In this document: piece by piece, positions 9,253 to 19,600 of the stretch | How positions within the stretch are numbered: position 1 is the first letter of the stretch | Layout: every line of letters starts with the position of its first letter | Assembly: GCA_040768585.1 (NCBI GenBank) | Contig: JAXGMQ010000001.1 | Location: forward strand, 124,001 to 188,000 | Direction: 5' to 3' | DNA: 64,000 nt | Source: JAXGMQ01 sp040768585 | Lineage (GTDB): Bacteria; Caldisericota; Caldisericia; JAAYUI01 | Notes under the pieces: generated by a model | What the model was told of the DNA's origin: nothing | Databases searched by the model: none | The model's input: the letters and a program-made list of their open reading frames with translations, nothing else | Program-made: the position numbers and the translations under genes

Positions 9253-10082
9253 TGCCTGTCACCAACTCCTGCCCTATCAATTGGTATGATATTCCCCTTA
9301 GTGTCCACAAGCGAGACAAGCCCCTGGCGATAGAGCTGAGTAACGACCATTGATATTCTCTTCTGGTCGAGTTTGAGTTTTGTTGCTATCTGATTAAGGG
9401 TACTCTTCGTGTCCACAGCGCGATACACAAGATCCTGCATTGCGGTTTCCACGCCAACGGCTGATTTCTCAACAGCCGTCCTTGGCACAAAAAGACTCCT
9501 CCCTCTGGATGGCATTGGGATGAGAGTCATGTCCAGAAGCTTGTACTGAAGGGATTTAATGAGTCCTGCTGATCTGAGGGCGAAAATTATCCTGTACGAG
9601 GACAGGTAACCAAGTCCAGATTTTTCAGCAATCTGAAGCGATGTGAGCTTGCCATCAACCAGCCTGAGAATCTTCCAGTAATCCTGGGTCATTGAAAAAT
9701 CACCCATCGTATCCGGAGCTTCTTCTACGACCTCAAAAACTTCTTCTGAGAACTGCCCCTGGTTGCTGATAACATTCCACTCCTCAAGCAACCTAGAGCC
9801 CCGAATCAAAAGCGAATCAATCGGCTCATAGACCGTCCTTAAATCAATCCTGCCTCTGTCATCAAAGGCAAATCTGCCCTCTTCCCAGGTAAGAAGTTCA
9901 TAAAAGGCATCAGCACCAGTCAGTTTCGCAAGGGAGCAGTGGTAGAGCTTTCCGGCCTGGAAATAACATTTTGCGTGACGAAGCCCATCATCAATGGTGA
10001 GCATGCCAGTCTTTCCCTCCATGGTAATGAGCTGGAGCAACGAGTTTAGTTTGAAACTCTTAATATCACCGACGAGAGCCAT
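9249..10082 (-). CDS. DUF4388 (PATAN) domain protein with winged-helix region
   Basis: The 277-aa product begins with a DUF4388/PATAN module (about residues 1-105). Its typical pattern is present: G-x-I-x-x-F-x-L-x-x-L-L-Q-L near the start, then GKTGMLTI, a GKLYHC strand, GADAFYELLTWEEGRF and a downstream helix. The central part (about 130-185) and the C-terminal part (about 215-265, STLNQIATKLKLDQKRISMVVTQLYRQGLV) look like winged helix-turn-helix units. PATAN proteins commonly act in signalling with response regulators and GTPases; a regulatory role is inferred. GGAGGAG precedes the ATG. It is the first gene of the operon that runs to 3568. Confidence 0.82.
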   Translation of the reverse strand: MALVGDIKSFKLNSLLQLITMEGKTGMLTIDDGLRHAKCYFQAGKLYHCSLAKLTGADAFYELLTWEEGRFAFDDRGRIDLRTVYEPIDSLLIRGSRLLEEWNVISNQGQFSEEVFEVVEEAPDTMGDFSMTQDYWKILRLVDGKLTSLQIAEKSGLGYLSSYRIIFALRSAGLIKSLQYKLLDMTLIPMPSRGRSLFVPRTAVEKSAVGVETAMQDLVYRAVDTKSTLNQIATKLKLDQKRISMVVTQLYRQGLVSLVDTKGNIIPIDRAGVGDRQ

Positions 10083-10141
10083 TTCTCCTCCGTAAATTGC
10101 CTTGTGGAAAACACAAAACCCAAAGGCTTATTCTACATAAA

Positions 10142-10169
10142 ATTCTATTTGACCATATGCCCTTGTCAA
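10142..10169 (-). promoter_or_regulatory. Sigma70-type promoter of the DUF4388-tyrS-hutU operon
   Basis: On the minus strand a perfect -35 TTGACA (10169-10164) is followed after 16 bp by TAGAAT (10147-10142). It lies 60 bp upstream of the DUF4388 ATG, in the gap between this gene and the divergent MFS gene. Confidence 0.7.
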
Positions 10170-10272
10170 CTTGTTTATAGACAATACTTTACTGTTTTGC
10201 GATTGATACGTTGGTTTTAGAAAATGCAGAATCCTGATATTAGACAAGTTATACCCCCTTTATTTTAAAAAT

Positions 10273-11451
10273 GTGAGTAGGTATTATCTTTCTGTGAACG
10301 TCGATACCAAGGGAAACAGTGTGTCGTGGTTGCCGATACTGATGACTCTATCAGCAGCAATGGCAATCATGGCTTTCCAGAACGTGTTTTCCCCGGTCAC
10401 TGAAATTCTTAAATCATCCAACAATCTCTCAAACTGGGAATCGATGCTTGTTGTCTCTTCACCCTCATTATTTCTTGCTTTGTTGAGCTTCACCTCTGGC
10501 AAAATCCTCGATAGGATAAATCCGATAAAAACCTCTCTTTTCTGTTTTATTGCCTCGGCCGGAATATCTGTGGTTGGGCTTTTTGTGACTGGTTTGTGGG
10601 GGATTCTGATCTCTCGACTCATTGCTGGAATCGCTTTTGCGCCCCTGATGGTTTTGGCACTTCAACTCCCCCAGGTTATTTATCCACCCCACAAAAGAAA
10701 CAGGATGACAGCAATCCAGACACTGGGAGCGCCGATGGGCGCAATAATTGCTCTCTATGCCGGCGCATGGATTGGCACAAATCTTGGCTACACATACAAC
10801 TACATCATCCCAATTGCTCTTTGTTTAATCGGTATTGCAACATCAATTCCACTCCTTGGGATGGAGTTAGACAGAAACATCCAAACAGGCGCAAATCTTA
10901 GGTTGAGTTCAACAACAAAAATGATGGCTGCTTCGTGGATACTATTCACGGGATCAACTTCAATATTCCTGTTCCTTGGCACTCAAATCGGCATCTCGCA
11001 TGAATTGCGCCTGTTTATTGCTGTTTCAGGCCCAGCGTTTCTAATGATTCCACCTCTCCTAATAACACCAATAATAGGCGAGATTATTGATAAAAAGGCA
11101 TCAAGACTTTTTCTACTCGTTGTAAGCTCACTCGCGATGGTTGTTGCCTTCCAATTACTTTGGATTAACAAATGGAGCTGGGCAATTGGAGCTTTGTTGC
11201 TGGGTGTTTTCTCAGCGTTCATACCTCCAATTGTTTTCTCAACCCCATCAAGATTTGAAAAACCAGAGAACACTGGTTCAGCAATCGGTCTTATAAACAC
11301 ATTGGGAACCACTGGCATGTTCATTGTTCCTCCACTGGCAGCTTTGTTAATGGATACCGTCAATGGGTGGTGGATCCCGATGATCATATCATCATCGTTA
11401 TCGTTTGGTATCCTCGTTATCGCCATATCGCAACGAAGGAGGTTGTCGTGA
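10273..11451 (+). CDS. MFS transporter
   Basis: The 392-aa product has about 12 hydrophobic helices and the usual loop 2-3 motif region (FTSGKILDRINPIKTS, a variant of the G-x-x-x-D-R-x-G-R motif). Repeated glycine/proline-rich helices such as LQTLGAPMGAIIALYAG are consistent with the CynX/NarK or drug-efflux branches of the Major Facilitator Superfamily; substrate unknown. The start is GTG without a Shine-Dalgarno; a -10-like TATTTT ends 6 nt upstream, so this transcript may also be leaderless. It overlaps the start of the next gene (GTGA), which implies coupling with the large secreted transglutaminase-like protein. Confidence 0.85.
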   Translation: MSRYYLSVNVDTKGNSVSWLPILMTLSAAMAIMAFQNVFSPVTEILKSSNNLSNWESMLVVSSPSLFLALLSFTSGKILDRINPIKTSLFCFIASAGISVVGLFVTGLWGILISRLIAGIAFAPLMVLALQLPQVIYPPHKRNRMTAIQTLGAPMGAIIALYAGAWIGTNLGYTYNYIIPIALCLIGIATSIPLLGMELDRNIQTGANLRLSSTTKMMAASWILFTGSTSIFLFLGTQIGISHELRLFIAVSGPAFLMIPPLLITPIIGEIIDKKASRLFLLVVSSLAMVVAFQLLWINKWSWAIGALLLGVFSAFIPPIVFSTPSRFEKPENTGSAIGLINTLGTTGMFIVPPLAALLMDTVNGWWIPMIISSSLSFGILVIAISQRRRLS

Positions 11452-14400
11452 AAAAGATAATCACAGCAATTGTTTGTTTAGTTCTCTTCTTGACAGTTTT
11501 TACGAGTGTGTCAAGTTCATCAGATGATCTATGGTACGAAAGTCAGGTGAGTCTATCCCTTGCCCCCGGACAGGAGATAGAGTTTAAGGTTGTAGACGGT
11601 GAGATTGTCATAGGTGAAAACCAGCAGAATCAGGTTTTTGAAATTGTCAAAAATGTTCCAGACTGGTTGTCCAAGGACTTAGATTTTGCTCTCACCAGGC
11701 TCTCAAAATCGGCAAAGAGACTCGGTAGCGGCGCCTTTGCCCAGGCCTGTACTCTTTTGCCTGATAACATTGAGGTGCTGGTGATTTCTGGATATGGTGA
11801 AACCCCATACGTCATCAATCTAGAAACACTCGAAGAAATATCAATTATTCCAAGCAAGATTGACGGTTTTGCGAGGCTGTCATTGGCTGACATCAATCAG
11901 GACAACGAATCAGATCTGATTATATGCCCGAAAAATGGTGGTTGGTACTGGCTTGCTGGCCCAACATTCGCGATTCCCACAAAAGGCGACAAGGTGAAAA
12001 CAGAGTGGGCTAGAAAACAGTTGTCACCACTCACGAATCCAAATGACCCAAACCTTGTTGAGCCATATGTGTCAGGTACGGGACTCGTCTATTTGACAGA
12101 TGAAGGTGAAATCAGCGTTATCTCACCTTCAGATTTCGTGATAAACCCAGGTATTGGCTACGCCTCGGTCTGTTCTCTCGGCCTGGTGTTTGCCGATGAG
12201 GCCGGCGATATCAGATACATTGAGACAATCGATGGTGAAGTTGCCTCGTATTCAAGCAGATCAATAGGACTTCTTCCAAGTTTTGACAATGAAGTTCACA
12301 TGACATATTTCAATGGTAAACTCTACGTTGGAAACCTCGAAGGCAACCTGGTCGTATGCGAAAAAAATGACCAGGGGAAATTTGTCCTTAAGGGTGAGAA
12401 AATCGAGAGACCATTTGGAAGAAAACTCTGCCCACAGATAGCCGACATTAATTACGATGATTTTGCCGACCTTATTTGGTCAGATTCTGAGGGTACTTTT
12501 GTTTCGTATGGGCCCGACTGGGTAACCTTTGAGAAACTCAATATCAAAACCGACACGAATATCGCGGTAGGCGACGTAGTTGGAGACAACAAGCTTGAGA
12601 TTATCACGACAAGTTCCGGTATTCTGAAGATTCATTCACTTCCAGACCTCAACCCTATCGAATTTGAAACCGAGGTCGAATTTGGGAAGCATCCTCACAC
12701 AGCGATAGGTGACGCAAATGGAGACAAAGTCGCAGATATCGTTGTTGGCAACGAGGATGGTGGCTTGAAAACTCTTCTTGGCCCAGACTTTAAGGAATCC
12801 GATGTTCTATCAAGTATCGACGTTGGAGATTTCTCCTACCCATGTTTTGGTGACTTTGATGGGGATGGCAGAGATGACCTGATTGTTGCCAATGTGCTTG
12901 GTGAGACATACTCTTTCAAGGCAACAGAAAACGGTTGGATTGAGCACTTCTCCTGGAAATTCCTCCCGACATATCCATATTTCTCTGTGGAAGACTACTA
13001 TGTCAGATACACCCCTGAAGCAAACCTCCTCTACTGGCACAATGATATGGAAATTGCCACGAAATACACTGATCTACTCGGTTCGTGCAACGATAGTTTT
13101 CTTGATGAGGCAGCGTTTGTTGTTGCTCACACACCCACCGAAGTGCTCAGACTCATGGCAAACATGGATCAAGCGGACATAATAATCAGGAACGCAAAAC
13201 AGATTTACGACATCTCGAAAAAGCTTCCATATGTTGAACTTATCGAAAAAGACAACTACACAACCTGCAAATACAAGTATGATGGAAAAGATGTAGAACT
13301 TCCAATGGAGTATTACTACTGGTATGTTGTGCACCCACGAATCCTATTCGAGCCACCGATGGCAATTGACGCCTCGTGGTGGAATGAATCGTTTGAAGAC
13401 AGAGGAATGAGTCAGGAGGACTGGTGGCAACACCAACTTACTGCAGATGAGTTCTATAACGGTGAGAACAAGGTTTTCTGGCGTGAAGGAATACGAGGGG
13501 CTACAGACTACGGTGAAAGCCTTGAGGTGATAGCAAGCAGAGCAACAAATTACTATGATGCCATTAGAGGAGTCCAGGGAATGATGAACATGAAGGACAA
13601 AATCTACACCTTCGGATACCTTACAAATGACCTCTATCCCTGGCAAATATTCAAGAAAAGATATGGCTCCTGCGGAGAATCATCTATCCTTCTGGCGTCG
13701 CTTCTCCGAACAGCACTCATTCCGGCATATGTTGTCATCAACCGAGGAGAGGATCACCAGTGGAACGAGATTTGGTTCCCACACGGCTGGACTCACGCGG
13801 ACATTGGCGGACTAGATAACCCAGCAGCATCTTCAGAGAGAATGGGTAACAAAACCGTCTCTACAGTTCTTGGTTGGAGGGGTGACGACTATTATTTCCC
13901 TGTGACAAAAACAGTTTACCATCCAGAGGGTTATGACTATCTTGAAGCAGATTCGGGCTACACCGATACGGCATCGGTTGATTTTTATGTTTATGATATC
14001 GAAGGAAAACCGGTTGAAGGCGCAATGATAATCATCCGCTCCGGCTGGGGTGGAAGAAACAGCATCTCCTATTGGGAATACACCAATTCACTCGGAAAAA
14101 CTCATATCGATTTGGGCTGGGAACCATACTACATTGTCGATTGCATCTCCCCCTATGGCACAACAGGACTTTCAAGATTTGTTGTTAATGAGGGTGAGAA
14201 TTATGAGGTTACCCTTAATGTGCCTGGTAAAGTCAGTAAAACTGCCCCAAAACTCGGTACTCTCGGTAAAGCAACGACAGAAAACCAGATACAGATAGCA
14301 GATGTCACAGAGTATCAGAGACCTCCAAATATGATTACAAGCTCAGGCTACAGACTGGAATCATATCTCTCATCGAGCTACGGATACAGAGGCACAAGGG

Positions 14401-15212
14401 ACTACACCCACATCGTTGAAGAAACCGGTACAGTTCTCTCGGTCAACAACGTTAATAAATATGCCCTTTCAGGTGATTTCTTTGATTTTGTCGAGGGAAA
14501 GACAATCAAGGTATCTAACCCAACAAAACTCTCGTGGAAAAAGGTCACACTGAAAGTGAAGGTTGCAGTTGACGAGTTGGATTTTGACTTTGGACTGAAG
14601 GCTCAAAACGGTGACATCGTTGTTAAATCTGGTGAACCCATAAAACTTGAGATCAACCCAACCAGTTCGACTCCAATCGAGAGGATTGAATGGAGTTTAG
14701 ATGGGAAGAAGTGGCACCTCTGGACAGACGGCACAATCGAGACTGGTATGGGTGGCCCGACAAAACCAGGAGAGAAAGAGATTCACCTCAGGGCAACCGT
14801 GAGGCTTCGAGATGGCACGCAAACATTTGAAGAGAGTGTATTAGTAACAGTTATCTCATCGTCCTCTTTCATCAATCAGCCAATATTCCAAGACCCACCA
14901 AACCCGCTCGATGGAGCATCCTGGGTGATGGGATCATTTGAAATTGAGCCGGGGCAAGACTATTTCCTTGTCAAGACATCTTCAACCACCGAGGGGCTTG
15001 ATATGGACGTCTTCTTATACAAAGACAAAAACGGTGATGGTGTGGCTCAAAATGATGAGTGCGTAGGCAAGTCAACAAGTCCATCAAATGATGAGAAGAT
15101 TCTCCTCAAGGATCCGGATACTGGCCCATATATTCTTCTGGTTCATGGTTGTACCTGCCCACCTGGCGGCGGTAGATTCAACCTTAGTTTGTCATCAAAA
15201 CCAATCTGGTAA
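11448..15212 (+). CDS. Large secreted transglutaminase-like protein with FG-GAP repeats
   Basis: GTG 11448 follows AAGGAGG by 5 nt and gives a typical signal peptide (about residues 1-25); the product is 1254 aa. From about residue 145 to 480 there are repeated FG-GAP/VCBS beta-propeller blades with Ca-binding D-x-N/D-x-D loops (INQDNESD, INYDDFAD, GDANGDKVAD, GDFDGDGRDD). A transglutaminase/protease-like core follows with an apparent Cys742-His770-Asp785 triad (GSCGES, EDHQWNE, THAD). The C-terminus adds beta-sandwich regions and a pre-peptidase-like domain. It is expected to act outside the cell, perhaps in cross-linking or cleaving surface proteins. A strong terminator follows. Confidence 0.85.
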   Translation: MKKIITAIVCLVLFLTVFTSVSSSSDDLWYESQVSLSLAPGQEIEFKVVDGEIVIGENQQNQVFEIVKNVPDWLSKDLDFALTRLSKSAKRLGSGAFAQACTLLPDNIEVLVISGYGETPYVINLETLEEISIIPSKIDGFARLSLADINQDNESDLIICPKNGGWYWLAGPTFAIPTKGDKVKTEWARKQLSPLTNPNDPNLVEPYVSGTGLVYLTDEGEISVISPSDFVINPGIGYASVCSLGLVFADEAGDIRYIETIDGEVASYSSRSIGLLPSFDNEVHMTYFNGKLYVGNLEGNLVVCEKNDQGKFVLKGEKIERPFGRKLCPQIADINYDDFADLIWSDSEGTFVSYGPDWVTFEKLNIKTDTNIAVGDVVGDNKLEIITTSSGILKIHSLPDLNPIEFETEVEFGKHPHTAIGDANGDKVADIVVGNEDGGLKTLLGPDFKESDVLSSIDVGDFSYPCFGDFDGDGRDDLIVANVLGETYSFKATENGWIEHFSWKFLPTYPYFSVEDYYVRYTPEANLLYWHNDMEIATKYTDLLGSCNDSFLDEAAFVVAHTPTEVLRLMANMDQADIIIRNAKQIYDISKKLPYVELIEKDNYTTCKYKYDGKDVELPMEYYYWYVVHPRILFEPPMAIDASWWNESFEDRGMSQEDWWQHQLTADEFYNGENKVFWREGIRGATDYGESLEVIASRATNYYDAIRGVQGMMNMKDKIYTFGYLTNDLYPWQIFKKRYGSCGESSILLASLLRTALIPAYVVINRGEDHQWNEIWFPHGWTHADIGGLDNPAASSERMGNKTVSTVLGWRGDDYYFPVTKTVYHPEGYDYLEADSGYTDTASVDFYVYDIEGKPVEGAMIIIRSGWGGRNSISYWEYTNSLGKTHIDLGWEPYYIVDCISPYGTTGLSRFVVNEGENYEVTLNVPGKVSKTAPKLGTLGKATTENQIQIADVTEYQRPPNMITSSGYRLESYLSSSYGYRGTRDYTHIVEETGTVLSVNNVNKYALSGDFFDFVEGKTIKVSNPTKLSWKKVTLKVKVAVDELDFDFGLKAQNGDIVVKSGEPIKLEINPTSSTPIERIEWSLDGKKWHLWTDGTIETGMGGPTKPGEKEIHLRATVRLRDGTQTFEESVLVTVISSSSFINQPIFQDPPNPLDGASWVMGSFEIEPGQDYFLVKTSSTTEGLDMDVFLYKDKNGDGVAQNDECVGKSTSPSNDEKILLKDPDTGPYILLVHGCTCPPGGGRFNLSLSSKPIW

Positions 15213-15229
15213 GATTTTCGATTAAACTT

Positions 15230-15273
15230 TATCCCCCTAGAATAATTGATGTTCTAGGGGGATATTATTTTCC
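15230..15273 (+). terminator. Rho-independent terminator after the transglutaminase-like gene
   Basis: A perfect 12-13 bp stem (15231-15242 pairing with 15252-15263; ATCCCCCTAGAA and its complement) with a 9-nt loop is followed by TATTATTTT. It separates the 10273-15212 operon from tRNA-Arg. Confidence 0.9.
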
Positions 15274-15281
15274 AAGTCCCT

Positions 15282-15358
<77 letters not shown>

Positions 15359-15752
15359 GTGATTTATGGCAATATGTTTTTTAGATTTTTTGGGAAATTA
15401 AATCTTTTAAAATTGAGTAGAAAACTGGATGTTTCGTTGACTCACTTAAATTCCAAATCTGCCGACTGAAGTAGTGAATCAATGTAAAAAAAGTGAGCAC
15501 TACAGAATAAGCTTGATCTTGATTATCAGAGCGTCTTTGGTGAGCCTTTTTTGGATACGAAAACCACCACAAATGACCTATCCTCAGGGATTGCATTAAA
15601 TACCACTTGATAGTCCATAATCCACTTAATTAACGACCAAAAAAGTTTGTTCAAGATTTCTTAAAGCTGACTCACACAAGTAATTGGCACGCATAAAACC
15701 ACACAAGAGGAAACCAATTCTGATTAAATAAGAAAAAGCTACACCTTCAAAA
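15359..15752. other. Intergenic region without recognisable gene
   Basis: This 394-nt A+T-rich gap lies between tRNA-Arg (plus) and the convergent McsA-like gene (minus). A 71-codon frame on the minus strand has no start signal or recognisable protein pattern. I see no terminator hairpin, tRNA or repeat in it. Confidence 0.6.
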
Positions 15753-16226
15753 CTAAATTTGAGTCTTTTTGTTTTCCTTCTTTGGGGAAAACATCATTCT
15801 AATCTTGTCACGGATGACGGCAGCATCTTCAAAGCGTTCATCTGTCACTGCCTTGTTGAGTTCCTCCTCAAGTTCTTCAATCGACTCTAGGTTTGAGCCA
15901 CCAAAGACCTTTTGAATCTCACCGAGATTTCCCAGGAAAGATGCATAGCAATCCTTGCATCCAAAATATCCCTTACGTTTGAATTGATCAAAGGTCGTTC
16001 CACATGAATGGCAGACCGATGAGAGGATGCCCGAAACACTCCGACCAGTTACAACATTCTGTTCCCAGTTCTTTGATTTGGGAGGGTTAAATTGGGTTTT
16101 ATTCCGTTGTTTAAGCAGCTTTGAGGCGCAATCATCACACACCATAAGATCGAGCACACTGCCAGTCTGGGCAATCTGGACATAATGCCCCGTCGCCTCA
16201 TTTCGTTTGCATATCTCACACAGCAT
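15753..16226 (-). CDS. McsA-like UvrB/UvrC-motif zinc protein
   Basis: The 157-aa product has four CxxC pairs (CEIC near residue 3, CDDC about 30, CHSC about 72, CKDC about 90), which would bind two zinc ions, followed by a C-terminal UVR domain (LEEELNKAVTDERFEDAAVIRDKIR-type helical hairpin, about 118-145). This is the layout of McsA, the activator of the protein-arginine kinase McsB in Gram-positive stress control. No ctsR, mcsB or clpC is adjacent, so the partner is elsewhere or the role differs. Both GAGGT and a TAGAGT -10-like hexamer stand close before the ATG. Confidence 0.85.
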   Translation of the reverse strand: MLCEICKRNEATGHYVQIAQTGSVLDLMVCDDCASKLLKQRNKTQFNPPKSKNWEQNVVTGRSVSGILSSVCHSCGTTFDQFKRKGYFGCKDCYASFLGNLGEIQKVFGGSNLESIEELEEELNKAVTDERFEDAAVIRDKIRMMFSPKKENKKTQI

Positions 16227-16271
16227 TTCTATACTCTACCTCATGCGCAATGATAACAAAAGAGGTAAATC

Positions 16272-16622
16272 TTGTCCATAGCGGGAATTGGTCTGGACTT
16301 AGTCGAAATTGCCCGTTTCAAGCGTCTCGCCCAGGCAAAACCACGCCTGATAAACAGGCTTTTTAATTTGAATGAAATCGAGTATGCAATAAAAAACGAA
16401 AACCCCTGGCCACATTTTGCCGCCAATTTTGCTGTCAAAGAGGCATTTTTAAAGGCAATTGGCACGGGTCTGTCAGACGGAATAAGGTGGACTGATATAG
16501 TCCTTATACACAACAAGGCCGGAAAGCCCCACCTGGTGTTCCGAGGTGAGGACTCTCCGGCCTTGGTATCAATTTCCCACACGGAGACCACAGCTGCTGC
16601 TGTAGTCATCATGCCTATTTAG
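16272..16622 (+). CDS. acpS: Holo-[acyl-carrier-protein] synthase
   Basis: AcpS transfers 4'-phosphopantetheine from CoA to a serine of apo-ACP. The 116-aa length is typical. The N-terminal GIGLDLVEI strand carries the Mg-binding Asp, and FAVKEAFLKAIGTG contains the conserved K-E-A-x-x-K-A helix; SISHTETTAAAVV closes the fold. The start is TTG 16272, with AGAGGT 5 nt upstream; it is the only start that keeps the conserved N-terminal strand complete. It diverges from the McsA-like gene and converges on the large secreted protein gene, 6 nt apart. Confidence 0.94.
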   Translation: MSIAGIGLDLVEIARFKRLAQAKPRLINRLFNLNEIEYAIKNENPWPHFAANFAVKEAFLKAIGTGLSDGIRWTDIVLIHNKAGKPHLVFRGEDSPALVSISHTETTAAAVVIMPI

Positions 16623-16628
16623 GTATTC

Positions 16629-19600
16629 TTACTTGCAGAGCTCCGGTTTTGCGTAGTTTGGTACTGTAACCGTTCGCGTTGCTGGATCCCACTGAACTTC
16701 AAGCCCAAGAGCGCCTTCGATGAATTCCCTCATTGGAAGGTATGTTCTACCGTTCTTAATCTCCGATGGTGCTGGGATATCCACTCTTGTGGTTTTTCCA
16801 GCGATAGTTTTGTCAAAGTAGGTTGTGCCTATTTTGTGTACTATTTTATAACTTCCATCTGTTGCAGTGATTGACGCTGTCCTTGTTGTTGCATCATAAC
16901 CGACCACAGCTCCCATTAAACCATCTGCTAGGTATCTAAATGGAACCATGGTTTTACCAGAAGTACTGACATAACCAGCTGAGTCCTCAGTAGGAGCTTG
17001 CCCATTGATAGATGGTTGATCTCCACCAGTTGGGATAACAGCGATTGTGCCGTAGTAGATCGTGTAGGTCATCTTTTGGGTCTTGTTGCCAATATCATCG
17101 GCAACGTCGTACGTGATGACATGCTCAATCTGTTTTGGGTCAAGCACTGTGTAGTCGTAGATAAAGGTTCCATCAGCAGAAACATCCACAAAGTCGTCAT
17201 TCATTGTTACAATCGCGCCAGGCTCTGTTATACCATGAACCTCAATGAAGTCACAGTGGTTTGTCTCGCCTGGTTTTGGGCTCGTAATCTCGATTGTTGG
17301 AGCGATGGTGTCTTTGGTTATAATAACTTCCTTCTCAACAAAGTTACCCGCTTCGTCCTCAGCTCTAATCAGGAACTTGTTCTCGCCTTCCTTGAGGTTG
17401 ACCTCAAGCTCAAAATCCCCAATACCTTCTGGAATAACGTCGAGTCCAACTTCCGGTGGACGTATTACGTCTATTATTTCACCATTAATCGTGATTGTTG
17501 GCACAACATTACTGGACTGTTCCGGATCGTCATAAACAAGCATCTCCGTTGCATCAGCTGTTCCCTTGATGATAAACTTGCTGTCTTGGGTCTTAGCAGA
17601 CGAGCCTCCAACTGGACTGGAGATTGTGAATGTTGGGCTGAGTGTATCAATCTTGAAGATATGGGATTGAATCTCCTCTGTACCATACGTGTCCTCAGCA
17701 TAGTAGTAAATCGTGTCAATTCTCTGTTGGTCAGCGATTCTGTTCCAACCTGGATCCCATTCCTTCATTGATTCCTTCTTGTGATTCCACCAGGTGTAGA
17801 CTGTGGCTGTTTTCGTTGGACAAACAAGATCGATTTCAGGGGCATTGACATACCAACCATTCTTGCCATCTGGTTCAGATGGTCGGATCGCAAGGGTTGT
17901 AACGGGTTTGGCAGGTGCTATGAAAAATTCTACCGATTCTCCATCTTTTGAACTTTTCGATGTTTTTATCAATATCTTGTGTGTTGTGCTGCTCACACTA
18001 GGATTTTCGATCCCTGCATCCTGTGTAATCACTATCTTAAAAGCACCTGCCAATTCAACCTTTACTGGAATCGTAAGTGTAATTGAATTCTCTTTTGACA
18101 TTACATCTCTAACAGGTTTTCCATTGAAGGTGATATCTGTTGCTGAGATTACATCAGGGACTACAGTTGTTTCAGGGAATGTGAGTGTCATCGTGTCACC
18201 TGGCTCAAGACCACCGTTGAACTCAAGGCTACCCTCAAGCGTCCACGATGCGTTCTCTTTAGCGTTTACAGGCTTAACAATCACTGAGTCAATGGTGAGT
18301 AGCTTTTCGAGGATATCATACTCATCGCTTTCAAATGTCTCATCCGAGCTTTGAACTGTGAAATATATCTTGTACGTGCCTGGTTTCCCTGGGTTTCTGA
18401 TTTTGGTTCCCTCAAGGAACTGAAGCATGATTGAACCCCTCTCATAGGCCGCGGGAGCATAGAGCTGAATCTTGTTCTCTTCTGGCAAAACTCTTGGTTT
18501 CAGCTGACATGGGTTACCGTCCATCAAAACCTTGTCACCCGACATGTAGGACGGAAGCTCTGTACCAGACGGGAATTCGACAGTGATTAAATCATTCTGA
18601 TTGATTGGAGATGGAATGAAAACGGAGAACTTGTATGATGCATACTGACCTGCATATGGGGGGATTACAATCGGTTTCTGTCCAACCCTTGAAATCGTGA
18701 ATTTCTTTGAAGGCACAACATCTGGTTCATAGTTTGTGAAAACATCAACCGAATATTCACCAGGAACGCTGGTGTTGATAATACCGGCTTTCTCAGAGAT
18801 ATTTACCGTCACCTGACCGTTATTCTCAATGTCGACAGGCGTGATGAACGAGAGTCTGTAAGATGCTGGACTTGTGCTGATATCAACACTCACCGGTAAA
18901 CCATTAACCTTAATTGTCGACGGTTCAATGTATTCTGGTATTATTGTTTCATCAGGGAATTTCAGCGTGATTCGGGAACGTCTGGCGTCAAGGGAGCCGC
19001 CCTCACCAACTCTGAATTTGAGATTATAGGATGAGTTCTGGTCTATTGAGTTGTTTGAAAGCGTGACATCGGCTGGCTCAACATGTGATTTCACAACGAA
19101 TATATCGTTGGAACAAACCTCAATTGGCTCAGATTCTGTTTCGATACAAATCTGATACGCGCCAGGTGTCTCGGAGTTTAGAAATCCCGCTCTTGATGCA
19201 ACAGTTATTGGAATTGGGTCATACGGGCCATCTGGACTGAGCTCCAGGTGTGTCCAGAACTGGATTGAGTTCTCGTCGTCAATTCCGCACTTCTCAATGA
19301 GTTCCTGATTCTTCCTCTTGTTGGTTTTGACAATCGGGAGTCCCTGGCACTTTGTACATGGAGATGTTGCAATGTAGATTGAGGTCAGAACTCTCTCAAG
19401 CTCCTTGTCCCAATGCTCTGGTACCTGTTTCCACTTCGCGACATTTGGAACATCTGGCATTGTCCAATCATCTGGGAATATTATCTTGATCCAGCTGTGA
19501 ATCGGAAGATTCTCATTGATATCAATTTTAATCTTCATCGTCGCGGCTGTGGATACTTGACTTGGCTTAAAATATTCCACAATAACTGCGGATATTTTAT

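Noticed and set aside
15381..15596. 71-codon minus-strand frame in the tRNA-Arg downstream gap
   Set aside because: No ribosome site or promoter, low-complexity composition and no family resemblance; likely chance.
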